DNA from: Bacilli bacterium
GTDB taxonomy: Bacteria > Bacillota_I > Bacilli_A > RF39 > UBA660
Direction of reading: 5' to 3'
Assembly (NCBI GenBank): GCA_017512495.1
Contig: JAFWGF010000023.1
Coordinates: 1-45,674 of the forward strand
Length of the DNA stretch: 45,674 bases
The translations under genes and the position numbers were made by a program. Shown here piece by piece: positions 1-7,607 of this stretch. The notes beneath the pieces were generated by a model. It did no database searches. It was given only the letters and a program-made list of their open reading frames with translations, and was not told the DNA's origin. Positions within the stretch are counted from its first letter, which is position 1. Each line of letters begins with the position of its first letter.

Positions 1-519
1 TGGATAGTTTGTTTTATCAGAATTTTCAATATAACTAAATCTTACTTTTAATGATTCTGTTGTTCCTGCTTTCAACTCTTGTTTATCATCTATAGTAGTT
101 TCATCAGAATATGTAACTGTATATTCTAAATATTTCTTTTGTGCAGTAGTTAATGTCGGACTAATAGAAAAACTATCTATCATTGCATCCATTGTTCCAT
201 CATTTACTACATCAACAGTAAATTCATAAAAGTCATTTGGTTCATCTAAAGTAGCTGCGAATGTTACTGTTGTTGGGTCTGTTATTGAAGCTGCTGTTGT
301 TGCGGTTACACTACCAGTAGTTACATTTAAATTAGTAAAATGTACATCCCATCTAGCTGCTGTTACATTAGCTGTTCCATTTATATTTAAATTACTTTTA
401 ATATATGCATAACCTATTCCTAAGCTTGCAAGCACTATAAAAAGAAGAATATAAACAATATTCATTTGTTTTTGGAATCTTATTCTTTTATCAAATTTTA
501 GTCTTCTTTTAAACGCCAT
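1..519 (-). CDS. Exported or membrane-anchored beta-rich protein, 5' end only (partial)
   Basis: The reading frame is open from ATG at 519 to the window edge (173 codons), so the C-terminus is missing. The N-terminus is basic (MAFKRRLKFDKRIRF) and is followed by one hydrophobic segment at about residues 20-38 ending near GIGYAY. This fits a signal anchor or a signal peptide of the kind seen on TasA/camelysin-like surface proteins. The rest is rich in Thr, Val and Asp, with a segment resembling a beta-sandwich (DFYEFTVDVVNDGTMDAMI). AGGAG lies 7 bases before the ATG, and a good promoter precedes it (542-570). It is transcribed separately from upp, whose terminator lies just upstream. The function is not recognised; a surface or fibre-forming protein is only a guess from its shape. 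Confidence 0.6.
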   Translation of the reverse strand, partial: MAFKRRLKFDKRIRFQKQMNIVYILLFIVLASLGIGYAYIKSNLNINGTANVTAARWDVHFTNLNVTTGSVTATTAASITDPTTVTFAATLDEPNDFYEFTVDVVNDGTMDAMIDSFSISPTLTTAQKKYLEYTVTYSDETTIDDKQELKAGTTESLKVRFSYIENSDKTNYP

Positions 520-541
520 TGTATACTCCTATTCTACTTTA

Positions 542-570
542 AGTATACCAGTATTTTACATCCAAATCAA
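542..570 (-). promoter_or_regulatory. Promoter of the exported protein gene
   Basis: On the minus strand TTGATT (565-570) and TATACT (542-547) are separated by 17 bases. TG plus one base precedes the -10, giving an extended -10. It sits directly after the upp terminator and 22 bases before the start codon at 519. Confidence 0.6.
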
Positions 571-594
571 TTAAAAAAGAGGATTACTCCTCTA
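571..594 (-). terminator. Intrinsic terminator of uraA-upp
   Basis: AGAGGA (578-583) pairs perfectly with TCCTCT (588-593) around a 4-base loop. On the minus strand a run of T follows (573-577). The TAG stop of upp (592-594) lies inside the stem, so the operon ends with no spare sequence. Confidence 0.8.
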
Positions 595-1218
595 TTTTGT
601 TCCATATATTCTATCTCCAGCATCTCCTAATCCTGGACATATATATTTATTTTTATTTAATCTTTTATCAATACAAGCTGTGTAAATTGTTACATCTGGA
701 TGTTCTTCTGAAACTGCTTTTAATCCTTCAGGAGCTGAGATAATACATAAGAAATTAATCTTTTTTACTCCTTTAGCTTTCAACAAATCAATTGCATCAA
801 TAGCACTTCCTCCAGTAGCTAACATTGGATCTAAAAGAAATACTTCTTTTTTAGCTATTTCTTTTGGAACTTTGAAAAAGTAATTGACTGGTTCAAATGT
901 TGTTTCATCACGATACATTCCAATGTGTCCTATTTTAGCATTTGGTACTACAGTAATCACTCCATCAAGCATCCCCATACCAGCTCTTAATATAGGTACA
1001 AATGCATAATTATCTTCATTTAACTTATGTGTCTTTATTTTTTCTAATGGTGTTTTTACGTCAGCTTTTTCTAATTTAACATTTTTCATTGCTTCATAGC
1101 AAAGAAACATAGCTATTTCACTTACTAATTCTCTGAATTCTTTTGTTCCTGTTTTTTCATCTCTTAAAATAGCTAATTTATGTTCTATTAAGGGATGATC
1201 TAATTCTACTACGTTCAT
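592..1218 (-). CDS. upp: Uracil phosphoribosyltransferase
   Basis: The enzyme converts uracil and PRPP to UMP in the cytosol (pyrimidine salvage). The 208-residue length is normal for the family. The PRPP-binding loop is clear at residues 129-138 (LDPMLATGGS), and the uracil-binding C-terminal region (YICPGLGDAGDRIYG, 192-206) is intact. The conserved ILRAGMGM segment is at 76-83. It starts 10 bases after the uraA stop, so the two genes form one operon in which the permease brings uracil in and Upp traps it. The transcript ends at the hairpin over its stop codon. Control is probably through the attenuator upstream of uraA. Confidence 0.97.
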   Translation of the reverse strand: MNVVELDHPLIEHKLAILRDEKTGTKEFRELVSEIAMFLCYEAMKNVKLEKADVKTPLEKIKTHKLNEDNYAFVPILRAGMGMLDGVITVVPNAKIGHIGMYRDETTFEPVNYFFKVPKEIAKKEVFLLDPMLATGGSAIDAIDLLKAKGVKKINFLCIISAPEGLKAVSEEHPDVTIYTACIDKRLNKNKYICPGLGDAGDRIYGTK

Positions 1219-1228
1219 AATCTACTCC

Positions 1229-2668
1229 TTATTTTTTCTTCTTGTTTGGTTTATTCATTTCTTCTCTAATAGCTTTAATGATATCTTCTTTTAATTCTAC
1301 TGTTAATTCTTCTTTAATATCATTTTTTAATTTCTTCATATCTGATTTTACTTGTCTAGTATCATCTACTATTAAAGTAGCAACTTCTTTTTGTTCTCCT
1401 TTTAAGAATACATTTAAAAGTATTCCTACTATAGCAGCTAAACTCATTCCTGAGATAGTTAATGAAAGATCTCCACTTACTATTGAAATAGCAGCTCCTC
1501 CTAGTCCTAATACTAACATTGATGAAGCTACAATGATATTTTTTGAATCTTCAAAATCTACTTGGTTTTTAATTAATACTTTTAAACCATTTACTGCGAT
1601 AAAACCATATAGTAGTAATGATACTCCTCCTAATACTGCATTAGGTATTGTAGATACTAGAGCTGTAAATTTACCTAAGAATCCAATAACAATAGCAAAT
1701 ATAGCAGCCATTCCTATTACTTTTACACTAGCCACCCTAGTCATACCTACTACTGATGTATTTTCTCCATAAGTTGTATTAGCAGGTCCTCCTAATAATC
1801 CAGCTACAAATGTAGCAAGACCATCACCTAATAATGTTCTATCTAATCCTGGATCTTTAATTAAATCTCTTCCAATAATATTAGAAAGTGATGTGTGATC
1901 TCCAATATGTTCACACATAGTAACAAGTGCGATTGGAGCAATAGTAATTAATGCAGCAAAGTTTAAATTATAATCTTTAAATAGTATTTTAAACTTAGGA
2001 ATACTAAACCATGTTGCATCTCCTACTGCTTTAAAATCAATCATTCCTAAACATACAGCTACAATATATCCTGTAACTATACCTACTAAGAATGGAATTA
2101 CTTTAAAGAATCCTTTTGCTTTAGTAGTAACAATAGCAGTTACCAAGAATGATACAAGTGCAACTACTATTACCTTCCATTCTAGTGCTGTTCCATCTGC
2201 TAAACCAATTTGATTGATTGCTGATGGAGCAAGTCCTAATCCAATAATCATAATCATTGGACCTATTACTACTGGTGGTAGTAATTTTTCTAGCCAGTCT
2301 TTTCCTGCAAATTTAATTATGATTGCTACTATGACATAAATTAAACCTACAGCCATAATTCCTGTCATAGCTCCAGCTATTCCTGCTTTTGTATAAGCAG
2401 CTGCTACTGGTACAATGAAAGCAAATGAACTTCCCAGATAGACTGGTGATCTTCCTTTTGTACACAAGATGTAAATTAAGGTTCCGATACCTGATGTTAC
2501 TAATGCAACTGGAATTGTTAGAACCTCTGCTCCAGCTGCAGCATTTACAAGGATTGGAACTAAGATAGTTGCTCCAAACATTGCAAATAAGTGTTGGAAT
2601 GCTAATACAATAGCTTCCTTCATTGGTGGCATTTCATTAATATCATATGCCATCTTTCCTTTTTTCAA
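1229..2668 (-). CDS. uraA: Uracil permease, NCS2 family
   Basis: A proton-coupled nucleobase transporter with about 12-14 membrane segments. The family opening QHLFAMFGATILVP lies near residues 24-37 and the TYGENTSVVGMTRVASV stretch near 300-315 belongs to the substrate-site helix region of NCS2 proteins. The C-terminus carries an extra charged tail of about 55 residues (from EVATLIVDD), rich in Lys and Glu and probably helical, longer than in the E. coli protein. The start chosen is TTG at 2668, because GAGAGGAGAGG lies just upstream at proper spacing; an ATG at 2653 is the alternative. It is first in the operon with upp, preceded by a terminator hairpin and a leader peptide. Confidence 0.93.
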   Translation of the reverse strand: MKKGKMAYDINEMPPMKEAIVLAFQHLFAMFGATILVPILVNAAAGAEVLTIPVALVTSGIGTLIYILCTKGRSPVYLGSSFAFIVPVAAAYTKAGIAGAMTGIMAVGLIYVIVAIIIKFAGKDWLEKLLPPVVIGPMIMIIGLGLAPSAINQIGLADGTALEWKVIVVALVSFLVTAIVTTKAKGFFKVIPFLVGIVTGYIVAVCLGMIDFKAVGDATWFSIPKFKILFKDYNLNFAALITIAPIALVTMCEHIGDHTSLSNIIGRDLIKDPGLDRTLLGDGLATFVAGLLGGPANTTYGENTSVVGMTRVASVKVIGMAAIFAIVIGFLGKFTALVSTIPNAVLGGVSLLLYGFIAVNGLKVLIKNQVDFEDSKNIIVASSMLVLGLGGAAISIVSGDLSLTISGMSLAAIVGILLNVFLKGEQKEVATLIVDDTRQVKSDMKKLKNDIKEELTVELKEDIIKAIREEMNKPNKKKK

Positions 2669-2700
2669 TATACCTCTCCTCTCTTAGGTAGTTTTATTAC

Positions 2701-2737
2701 AAAAAAAGAAGGAATTTCAAAAATAGAAATACCTTCT
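2701..2737 (-). terminator. Leader terminator (attenuator) upstream of uraA
   Basis: The stem pairs 2707-2712 with 2732-2737 and, after one mismatch, 2714-2718 with 2726-2730, around a 7-base loop. On the minus strand seven T residues follow (2701-2707). It lies between the presumed promoter and uraA, 32 bases before the TTG start, so it must be bypassed for expression. I see no PyrR-binding consensus beside it. The stop codon of the leader ORF overlaps its first base pairs. Confidence 0.8.
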
Positions 2738-2831
2738 AATTATTAAATAATAAAACATTTGATAAGAATAGATAAGAATAGATAGTACATTTTTTAATCA
2801 TTAATTCAGGTACTACTCTTATACTCATCAT
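2736..2831 (-). CDS. Putative 31-residue leader peptide of uraA-upp
   Basis: A small ORF runs from ATG at 2831 (or a second ATG at 2828) to TAG at 2736-2738. AAAGGG lies about 10 bases before the first ATG as a ribosome binding site. The peptide begins MMSIRVVPEL. Its second half is coded by very U-rich sequence that includes a perfect tandem 10-base repeat (2761-2780). The stop codon overlaps the 5' arm of the attenuator, so a ribosome at the end of the ORF would cover that arm. This is the layout of the enterobacterial pyrBI leader, where low UTP makes RNA polymerase pause in U-rich sequence so the ribosome catches up and prevents termination. The ORF and geometry are seen; the mechanism is inferred. 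It could also be a small protein of other function. Confidence 0.55.
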   Translation of the reverse strand: MMSIRVVPELMIKKCTIYSYLFLSNVLLFNN

Positions 2832-2878
2832 TCTCACACCCTTTATATGAGAATAATATAAATCTTTTAAAAAATCAA
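2826..2878 (-). promoter_or_regulatory. Candidate uraA promoter overlapping an inverted repeat
   Basis: TTGATT (2873-2878) and TATTCT (2850-2855) are 17 bases apart on the minus strand. A perfect inverted repeat, ATTCTCA-N11-TGAGAAT (2830-2854), overlaps the -10 on one side and the first leader ATG on the other, with the AAAGGG ribosome binding site in the loop. It could be a DNA operator or, if transcription starts further upstream, an RNA hairpin hiding the ribosome site. Confidence 0.45.
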
Positions 2879-2881
2879 TAG

Positions 2882-3130
2882 TTATTTTACATTTTCTAAT
2901 GCTTTAGACAATTGATCTGGACAACTAGTCTTTCTAAAACCACATTGAATTCCTTTTAGTCTTTTAATTACTTCATCTTTATCTTGACCCTCTATTAAAG
3001 AAGCAATTCCTTTTAAATTACCATTACAACCACCAGTTACAACTAAATTATGTACTTTATTATCATCATCAATATCAAAATCCATTTGTACAGAGCAAAC
3101 CCCTTTTGGTTCATATGTATAATGCTTCAT
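2882..3130 (-). CDS. TSCPD-domain protein (TIGR03905 type)
   Basis: A small 82-residue protein that consists wholly of a TSCPD domain, named for the TSCPDQL motif seen at residues 68-74. Further conserved Cys residues are in VTGGCNGN (about 31-38) and IQCGF, which suggests metal binding. The domain also occurs at the C-terminus of B12-dependent ribonucleotide reductases; stand-alone copies have no settled function. AGGAG is well placed before the ATG. It lies 30 bases after the FemX-like gene and could be read with it, but nothing ties the functions together. Confidence 0.85.
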   Translation of the reverse strand: MKHYTYEPKGVCSVQMDFDIDDDNKVHNLVVTGGCNGNLKGIASLIEGQDKDEVIKRLKGIQCGFRKTSCPDQLSKALENVK

Positions 3131-3160
3131 TTTATTACTCCTATCTTATAACACACATTA

Positions 3161-4366
3161 TTATTTTTTAATTTTATGAATTAATTTAAACAAATTATAA
3201 TGCCATGTAATTGGTAACTCATATTCACCAATTAATTCTTCTACATAGCCACTAAATCTTCTTTTAAACTCATAGATTCCATAATCTTTTGGATGTTCAT
3301 TAATATTAGCTGGTATTCCATAAAAATTATGCTTTTTAAAGCCATTATTGATTCCATATTTAATCATTTCCCACTGTAATAAATACTGAGCATCATATCT
3401 CATATATTCTTCATAATTACCACCAGCTAAGAATATTACTTCTGGTTTTATAATAATAAACATTGCACAAGACAACATAATTTTATCTTTATTAATTGCT
3501 TTTGCTTCTTCAATTCTTTTATTTAATGCCTCTATTTCAGCTAATAAACTTTTTTTAGCTCCTTCGTTTTTAGCATCATTTAACTTATCCAATTTATTTT
3601 CTTTTTCTTCTTTTTCAACTTCTAATCTTTTACAATATTCCACTAAATCTAATTCAGCAATTAAATATTTTACTTTGTCTTTATAAATATTAAACATATT
3701 TTGATAATAAGATATTTTTCTATTAGAAAAGCCTTTTCTTTTAGAAGTTTCATCCATAATACTTTGAAAATCATCTAACTCATCATAAGTTAACTCCTTT
3801 AAAGTAATTCCAAACTTCTCTGCTTTTCTAATTTTGTTTCTAGTACTCGAATGCATTTCTTTTAAAACTTCATCTTCCGTCTTACCTTCTAAATCTAAAG
3901 AAAACATCCATCCTACTTGTTCCATACTAGGAATAGGAACTTTTTTAAATCCTAAAGATAATAAATTATCTACTACTTTAGAATTATCTGTTCCTCCTTC
4001 TACAATATTACCATCTATATCTCTTTCTTTATATATTAAATATGGATCTACTCTAAAGATATAACCATTCTTATTCTTTATATATTTTTTTAATTCATTA
4101 GTAAAATAATTTACTAATTCAGTATTATTAAAATCTAATAAATAGCCTCTAGGAGAATAGAATTCATTTTTACCAAAATGTCTCTTATGACTAAGTAACA
4201 TAGTAGCTGCAATCAACTCATCTTTTTCTGTCACACCAACATAGTAAGTATTCCAATCAGATTTTTTTCTTAATTCAGATATTTCTGGTGCTGATAAAAA
4301 TGTCTTTAAAGGATGATTCTCCCAAAAATTTCTATATTCTTCTTCTGTTATTTCTTTAAACTCCAT
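3161..4366 (-). CDS. FemX/FemAB-type aminoacyltransferase
   Basis: This family transfers amino acids from aminoacyl-tRNA to the peptidoglycan stem peptide at the membrane, forming the interpeptide bridge. The 401-residue protein has the paired GNAT-like lobes of FemAB. A charged helical arm at about residues 245-293 (rich in Lys and Glu) matches the coiled-coil tRNA-binding arm of FemA and MurM. SPRGYLLDF (71-79), SSTRNKIRKAEKFGI (173-187) and FYGIPANINEHPKDYGIYEFKRRF near the end in shortened form (GIYEFKRRF) are family features. AGGAGAG precedes the ATG at 4366, and the start overlaps the preceding membrane-protein gene by 11 bases, so the two are co-translated. The bridge amino acid cannot be told from sequence alone. 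Confidence 0.88.
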   Translation of the reverse strand: MEFKEITEEEYRNFWENHPLKTFLSAPEISELRKKSDWNTYYVGVTEKDELIAATMLLSHKRHFGKNEFYSPRGYLLDFNNTELVNYFTNELKKYIKNKNGYIFRVDPYLIYKERDIDGNIVEGGTDNSKVVDNLLSLGFKKVPIPSMEQVGWMFSLDLEGKTEDEVLKEMHSSTRNKIRKAEKFGITLKELTYDELDDFQSIMDETSKRKGFSNRKISYYQNMFNIYKDKVKYLIAELDLVEYCKRLEVEKEEKENKLDKLNDAKNEGAKKSLLAEIEALNKRIEEAKAINKDKIMLSCAMFIIIKPEVIFLAGGNYEEYMRYDAQYLLQWEMIKYGINNGFKKHNFYGIPANINEHPKDYGIYEFKRRFSGYVEELIGEYELPITWHYNLFKLIHKIKK

Positions 4367-5015
4367 GATCTCTCTCCTTTATGGATTTTCTTCTTACTGG
4401 TTTATCTTTTAAAAACATTGTACTTACAAATAATACAATAACTGTTAATAGAAGCATTAATGTTATACATAAAGCAATACTAAATTTATCTTTTTCAGGT
4501 TTAGTAGTATCTAAATAACTATTAGTTAAATAATTATCATAATTATCATCTGTAATAACTACTTCATTATCTTCTGGTACAAAACTAGCTATATCTTTAA
4601 TAGCTAATTCTTTTATTTTATCATCAACTATTACTGGATAACCATATACTCTAATTGGTTCAGGCTCTTTATCTATTCTTTCATATGTATAATCTATAAT
4701 TTCTTTATACTTATTATAATAGTCTTCATCAATAGCAACTAAATATGTATGCCATAGACCAGTATCTTCTTTTTCTATTACAAAATGAATTCCTAGATTA
4801 GTATCCTTATAATAAGCAAACTTCTCAGACATCTTATATATATCAATATAAGTATAATCATCTACACTTTCTGCTTCTTCAAATGGCTTTATATTATTCT
4901 TAGCTTGAAGCAAACGATAGGAACACACAAAAAGAATAGTAATTATTATTAGATAGATAATAGCCACTAATAGTTTTAATCCTAAAAATTTTTCCCTTAT
5001 TCTCTTCTTTTTCAT
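4356..5015 (-). CDS. Bitopic membrane protein of unknown function
   Basis: A 219-residue protein with a basic start, a hydrophobic segment at about residues 13-32, an acidic extracytoplasmic region of some 140 residues, and a second hydrophobic segment at about 180-202 followed by a basic tail (KDKPVRRKSIKERD). The topology is probably both ends inside with a large outer loop. I do not recognise the family. It overlaps the FemX-like gene by 11 bases, which suggests a role near cell-wall synthesis, but nothing in it points to an enzyme. Confidence 0.7.
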   Translation of the reverse strand: MKKKRIREKFLGLKLLVAIIYLIIITILFVCSYRLLQAKNNIKPFEEAESVDDYTYIDIYKMSEKFAYYKDTNLGIHFVIEKEDTGLWHTYLVAIDEDYYNKYKEIIDYTYERIDKEPEPIRVYGYPVIVDDKIKELAIKDIASFVPEDNEVVITDDNYDNYLTNSYLDTTKPEKDKFSIALCITLMLLLTVIVLFVSTMFLKDKPVRRKSIKERDHGV

Positions 5016-5032
5016 AATACCTCTACTTTTTA

Positions 5033-5041
5033 ATCATAACA
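5033..5041 (-). promoter_or_regulatory. Candidate extended -10 promoter
   Basis: On the minus strand TG-T-TATGAT lies 18 bases before the start codon at 5015, just after the terminator of the lipid kinase gene. No good -35 is visible. Confidence 0.35.
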
Positions 5042-5049
5042 TATTTTTT

Positions 5050-5080
5050 AAAAAGAAAAAAGTTGCATAAGCAACCTTAT
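5050..5080 (-). terminator. Terminator of the lipid kinase gene
   Basis: GTTGC (5062-5066) pairs with GCAAC (5071-5075) around a 4-base loop and the stem extends by three more pairs, one of them G-U. On the minus strand a T-rich run follows. Confidence 0.8.
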
Positions 5081-5104
5081 AAAACTTTTTTATTAATTCT
5101 CATT

Positions 5105-6025
5105 TTATTCATCAAACAAATGACCAACATCTTCTTTTGGAACTAGCATTTTCATGCTTTGTTCAACAGTAAATTTAAATTTCATTGAAGTTGATTTATA
5201 CTCTTCTCCATCAATACACCATGATGTCTTTGGACTATTTAAAAACTCTATTTCTAAATTATCAGTACGATAATATTTTACTTTAGGTATATCTTTAACA
5301 TCCATAGTACTTACTTGTACTATCATTTTTAACATATCTGCTTTTGTTTTTATATTAGCAAATGCCACTTCAAACATTTTATCATCTAATTTAACATCAT
5401 AATAAACATCCGGCTGACCAGCTATTCTAGATGAATTAGATATAAATATAAAAGAATATGTACCTTGATGTGTTTTACCATCAATAGTATATTTTATATC
5501 ATATTGATTAATTCTATTTTTTAATCTCTTTAATCCATAAATAATATAAGCTATTTTTCCATAACGTTTCTTTAAACTTCTAGGAGTAGCATATGCCATA
5601 TCAATATAATCTCCTAAACAAGCTACATATACAAATGGAGTCTCATCTATATAGCAAATATCTACTTTTCTAGCCTTACCCTGTAATAATTTTTCTAAAT
5701 TACTATAAACACTTTTATCTAATCCATACATATTACCAACATCATTAGTACTTCCCATTGGTAATGGTGCAACAGTAAGTTTCTTTTCTCTTAACATATT
5801 ACCCGAAACTATTTCATTAAGTGTTCCATCTCCACCACCACTAATAACTAAATCGGTATTCTTATCAATTGCTTGCATGATATTTCTCGCATCACCACGA
5901 GCTTTAGTAAAGATAATATCGGTATCGTATCCATATTTTCGTAAAATATCATAAAAATCTTTATAATTCTTTATTTTTTTCTTTTTACCGCTTTCAGGAT
6001 TCATTATTATTACACATTTTTTCAT
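5105..6025 (-). CDS. Diacylglycerol kinase / YegS-BmrU family lipid kinase
   Basis: A soluble, membrane-associated lipid kinase, probably phosphorylating diacylglycerol to recycle it after lipid-linked polymer synthesis, as DgkB does for lipoteichoic acid. In 306 residues it shows the DAGK catalytic motifs: NPESGKKKK (9-17), GGGDGTLNE (63-71) and LPMGSTNDVGN (88-98), with the C-terminal lobe ending near CIDGEEY. The frame is open up to an ATG at 6046, but GGAGG lies between that codon and the ATG at 6025, so 6025 is the start. It has its own promoter (6047-6055) and terminator, so it is a single-gene unit. The lipid substrate is inferred from the family. Confidence 0.88.
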   Translation of the reverse strand: MKKCVIIMNPESGKKKKIKNYKDFYDILRKYGYDTDIIFTKARGDARNIMQAIDKNTDLVISGGGDGTLNEIVSGNMLREKKLTVAPLPMGSTNDVGNMYGLDKSVYSNLEKLLQGKARKVDICYIDETPFVYVACLGDYIDMAYATPRSLKKRYGKIAYIIYGLKRLKNRINQYDIKYTIDGKTHQGTYSFIFISNSSRIAGQPDVYYDVKLDDKMFEVAFANIKTKADMLKMIVQVSTMDVKDIPKVKYYRTDNLEIEFLNSPKTSWCIDGEEYKSTSMKFKFTVEQSMKMLVPKEDVGHLFDE

Positions 6026-6046
6026 AATATTCCTCCAACTAAACAT

Positions 6047-6055
6047 ATTATACCA
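6047..6055 (-). promoter_or_regulatory. Extended -10 promoter of the lipid kinase gene
   Basis: TG-G-TATAAT on the minus strand, 22 bases before the start at 6025 and directly after the GtrA-gene terminator. The -35 is weak. Confidence 0.5.
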
Positions 6056-6075
6056 TTATTTCTTTTAAATACTAC

Positions 6076-6101
6076 AAAAAAAGCAACTATTATTTAGTTG
6101 C
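6076..6101 (-). terminator. Terminator of the GT2-gtrA operon
   Basis: GCAACTA (6083-6089) and TAGTTGC (6095-6101) form a perfect 7-bp stem with a 5-base loop, followed on the minus strand by seven T. The A/T flanks make it symmetrical. It overlaps the last codons of the gtrA-like gene. Confidence 0.85.
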
Positions 6102-6569
6102 CTTTTTTTCTAAAAATATTTGTCTGGTTACAAAATTAAATACCATCACTATGACTGTTGCGATTACCCAAGCAAGCATATGATTCCATTTCATAACATC
6201 AGCCATTAACCATAACAGTACTTCTGTTAAAAAGTAACCCAATAAAGCAAAGACAATGAACTCAGTAAATATCCTAGCTCTATTTTTATCTTTATCAACA
6301 TCAAATACGTATTTACAGCTAGCCCAAAAATTATATACTACTGAAATACTGAAAGCTATTGTATTAGATATTAATACAGACATCTTTAAAAAATGATCAC
6401 ATAAGAAGAATATTACTCCTGAAATAAGAGTGGCTATTCCTCCTACAATCACAAACTTAACAATTTTAATTAATAGCTTTTGAGTTTTTTTATCAGTAAT
6501 ATTTAACATTTTAAACGCTTCATCAAAAGCTTTATCAAGTTTCTTTATATTCTTTTTTTTATTAGTCAT
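6090..6569 (-). CDS. GtrA-family membrane protein
   Basis: A 159-residue protein of the GtrA family (PF04138) with four hydrophobic segments from about residue 32 to 152. The family start KFVIVGGIATLISG is at 32-45, and the end (FNFVTRQIFLEK) is typical. GtrA proteins are thought to help move undecaprenyl-phosphate-linked sugars across the membrane for later transfer to cell-surface polymers. The gene overlaps the preceding polyprenyl-phosphate glycosyltransferase by 8 bases; that pairing is the usual one and supports the call. The transporting role is a family-level inference. Confidence 0.88.
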   Translation of the reverse strand: MTNKKKNIKKLDKAFDEAFKMLNITDKKTQKLLIKIVKFVIVGGIATLISGVIFFLCDHFLKMSVLISNTIAFSISVVYNFWASCKYVFDVDKDKNRARIFTEFIVFALLGYFLTEVLLWLMADVMKWNHMLAWVIATVIVMVFNFVTRQIFLEKKATK

Positions 6570-7527
6570 TTTTATCCTTCTTTGTTTTTATTAATATTAA
6601 TTCAAATAACTGTCTATGTTTTTTTACTACAACTTCTAGAATAATTCCACAAACAAACATAAGTATAGAAATCATTAGCATAAACCCAGAAAATATAAGT
6701 GTAGGATATCTTGGAACTAAGCCTGTTTTAAAATATTCTACAAATACTGGAGTTCCAAATATTACAGATATTATTAAAAACAAAAGTCCAATAAGACTAA
6801 AGAAAATACTTGGTTTATATTCTTTAAATAATCTAGCAATTGTTTTTAAAACTTTAAATCCATCACTAAATGTATTTAATTTAGAAACACTTCCAGCTGG
6901 ACGATCACGATATTCTACTGGTATTTCTTTTAATAAAAAGTTTTTATCAAGTGCATGAATAGTCATTTCAGTTTCTATTTCAAAGCCTTTAGATAATACT
7001 GGGAATGTTTTTACAAAATCATAACTAAATGCTCGATATCCTGTCATTATATCTCTTACATTTGATTTAAATAATGAATTAATTAAACTTCTAACTAATA
7101 CATTACCAAAATTATGAAATGGCCTCTTGTTTTCTGTAAAGTATGTTGAAGATAATCTATCTCCAATAACCATATCAGCTTTCCCTTCTAAAACATATTT
7201 ACACATTTCCCTAGCATTTTCTTTTGGATAGGTATCATCACCATCTATCATTAAATAGCAATCTGCATCAATATCTTTAAACATTGATCTAATAACATTA
7301 CCTTTTCCTTGTTTATATTCATATTTAACAATAGCACCAGCTTTTTTTGCGATTGTATCAGTACCATCACTAGAATTATTATCATATACATATATATCTG
7401 CTTCAGGTAACACAGACCTATAATCCTTAACCACTTTTTCAATTGTTTTTGATTCATTATAACATGGTATCAACACAGCTATTTTTTTGTCTTCCACTTT
7501 TTTCTCGTTTTTTAAATCTTTTTTCAT
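6562..7527 (-). CDS. Polyprenyl-phosphate glycosyltransferase (GtrB/DPM1-like GT2)
   Basis: A 321-residue GT2 with the catalytic domain in the first 230 residues: IPCYNES (20-26), DNNSSDGT (49-56) and the metal-binding DGDD at 95-98. Two hydrophobic segments follow (about 238-262 and 275-298), which anchor such enzymes in the membrane. The family moves a sugar from its nucleotide to undecaprenyl phosphate on the inner face. It is translationally coupled to the gtrA-like gene, so the pair probably feeds a decorating glycosyltransferase outside; the polytopic protein encoded next door (7608-9692) is a possible partner. The donor sugar cannot be read from sequence. Confidence 0.85.
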   Translation of the reverse strand: MKKDLKNEKKVEDKKIAVLIPCYNESKTIEKVVKDYRSVLPEADIYVYDNNSSDGTDTIAKKAGAIVKYEYKQGKGNVIRSMFKDIDADCYLMIDGDDTYPKENAREMCKYVLEGKADMVIGDRLSSTYFTENKRPFHNFGNVLVRSLINSLFKSNVRDIMTGYRAFSYDFVKTFPVLSKGFEIETEMTIHALDKNFLLKEIPVEYRDRPAGSVSKLNTFSDGFKVLKTIARLFKEYKPSIFFSLIGLLFLIISVIFGTPVFVEYFKTGLVPRYPTLIFSGFMLMISILMFVCGIILEVVVKKHRQLFELILIKTKKDKND

Positions 7528-7556
7528 TTTTTTACTCCTAACTCTTGTTTGGTTTA

Positions 7557-7565
7557 ATTATATCA
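7557..7565 (-). promoter_or_regulatory. Extended -10 promoter of GT2-gtrA
   Basis: TGATATAAT on the minus strand, 30 bases before the GT2 start at 7527. No convincing -35. The same nine bases recur at 17233 and 26504. Confidence 0.5.
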
Positions 7566-7607
7566 CACATTTTACAACACTTCATCTTTTTATTTCTTTT
7601 ATATATT

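Noticed and set aside
1242..1772. A 176-codon open frame on the plus strand, antisense to uraA
   Set aside because: It lies wholly opposite the conserved uraA frame, has no ribosome site and encodes a low-complexity Ser/Ile/Phe-rich product, as expected for a shadow frame in A/T-rich DNA.
2669..2881. PyrR-type attenuator or purine riboswitch before uraA
   Set aside because: No PyrR-binding loop consensus and no conserved purine aptamer core could be found. The leader ORF and one terminator explain the structure better.
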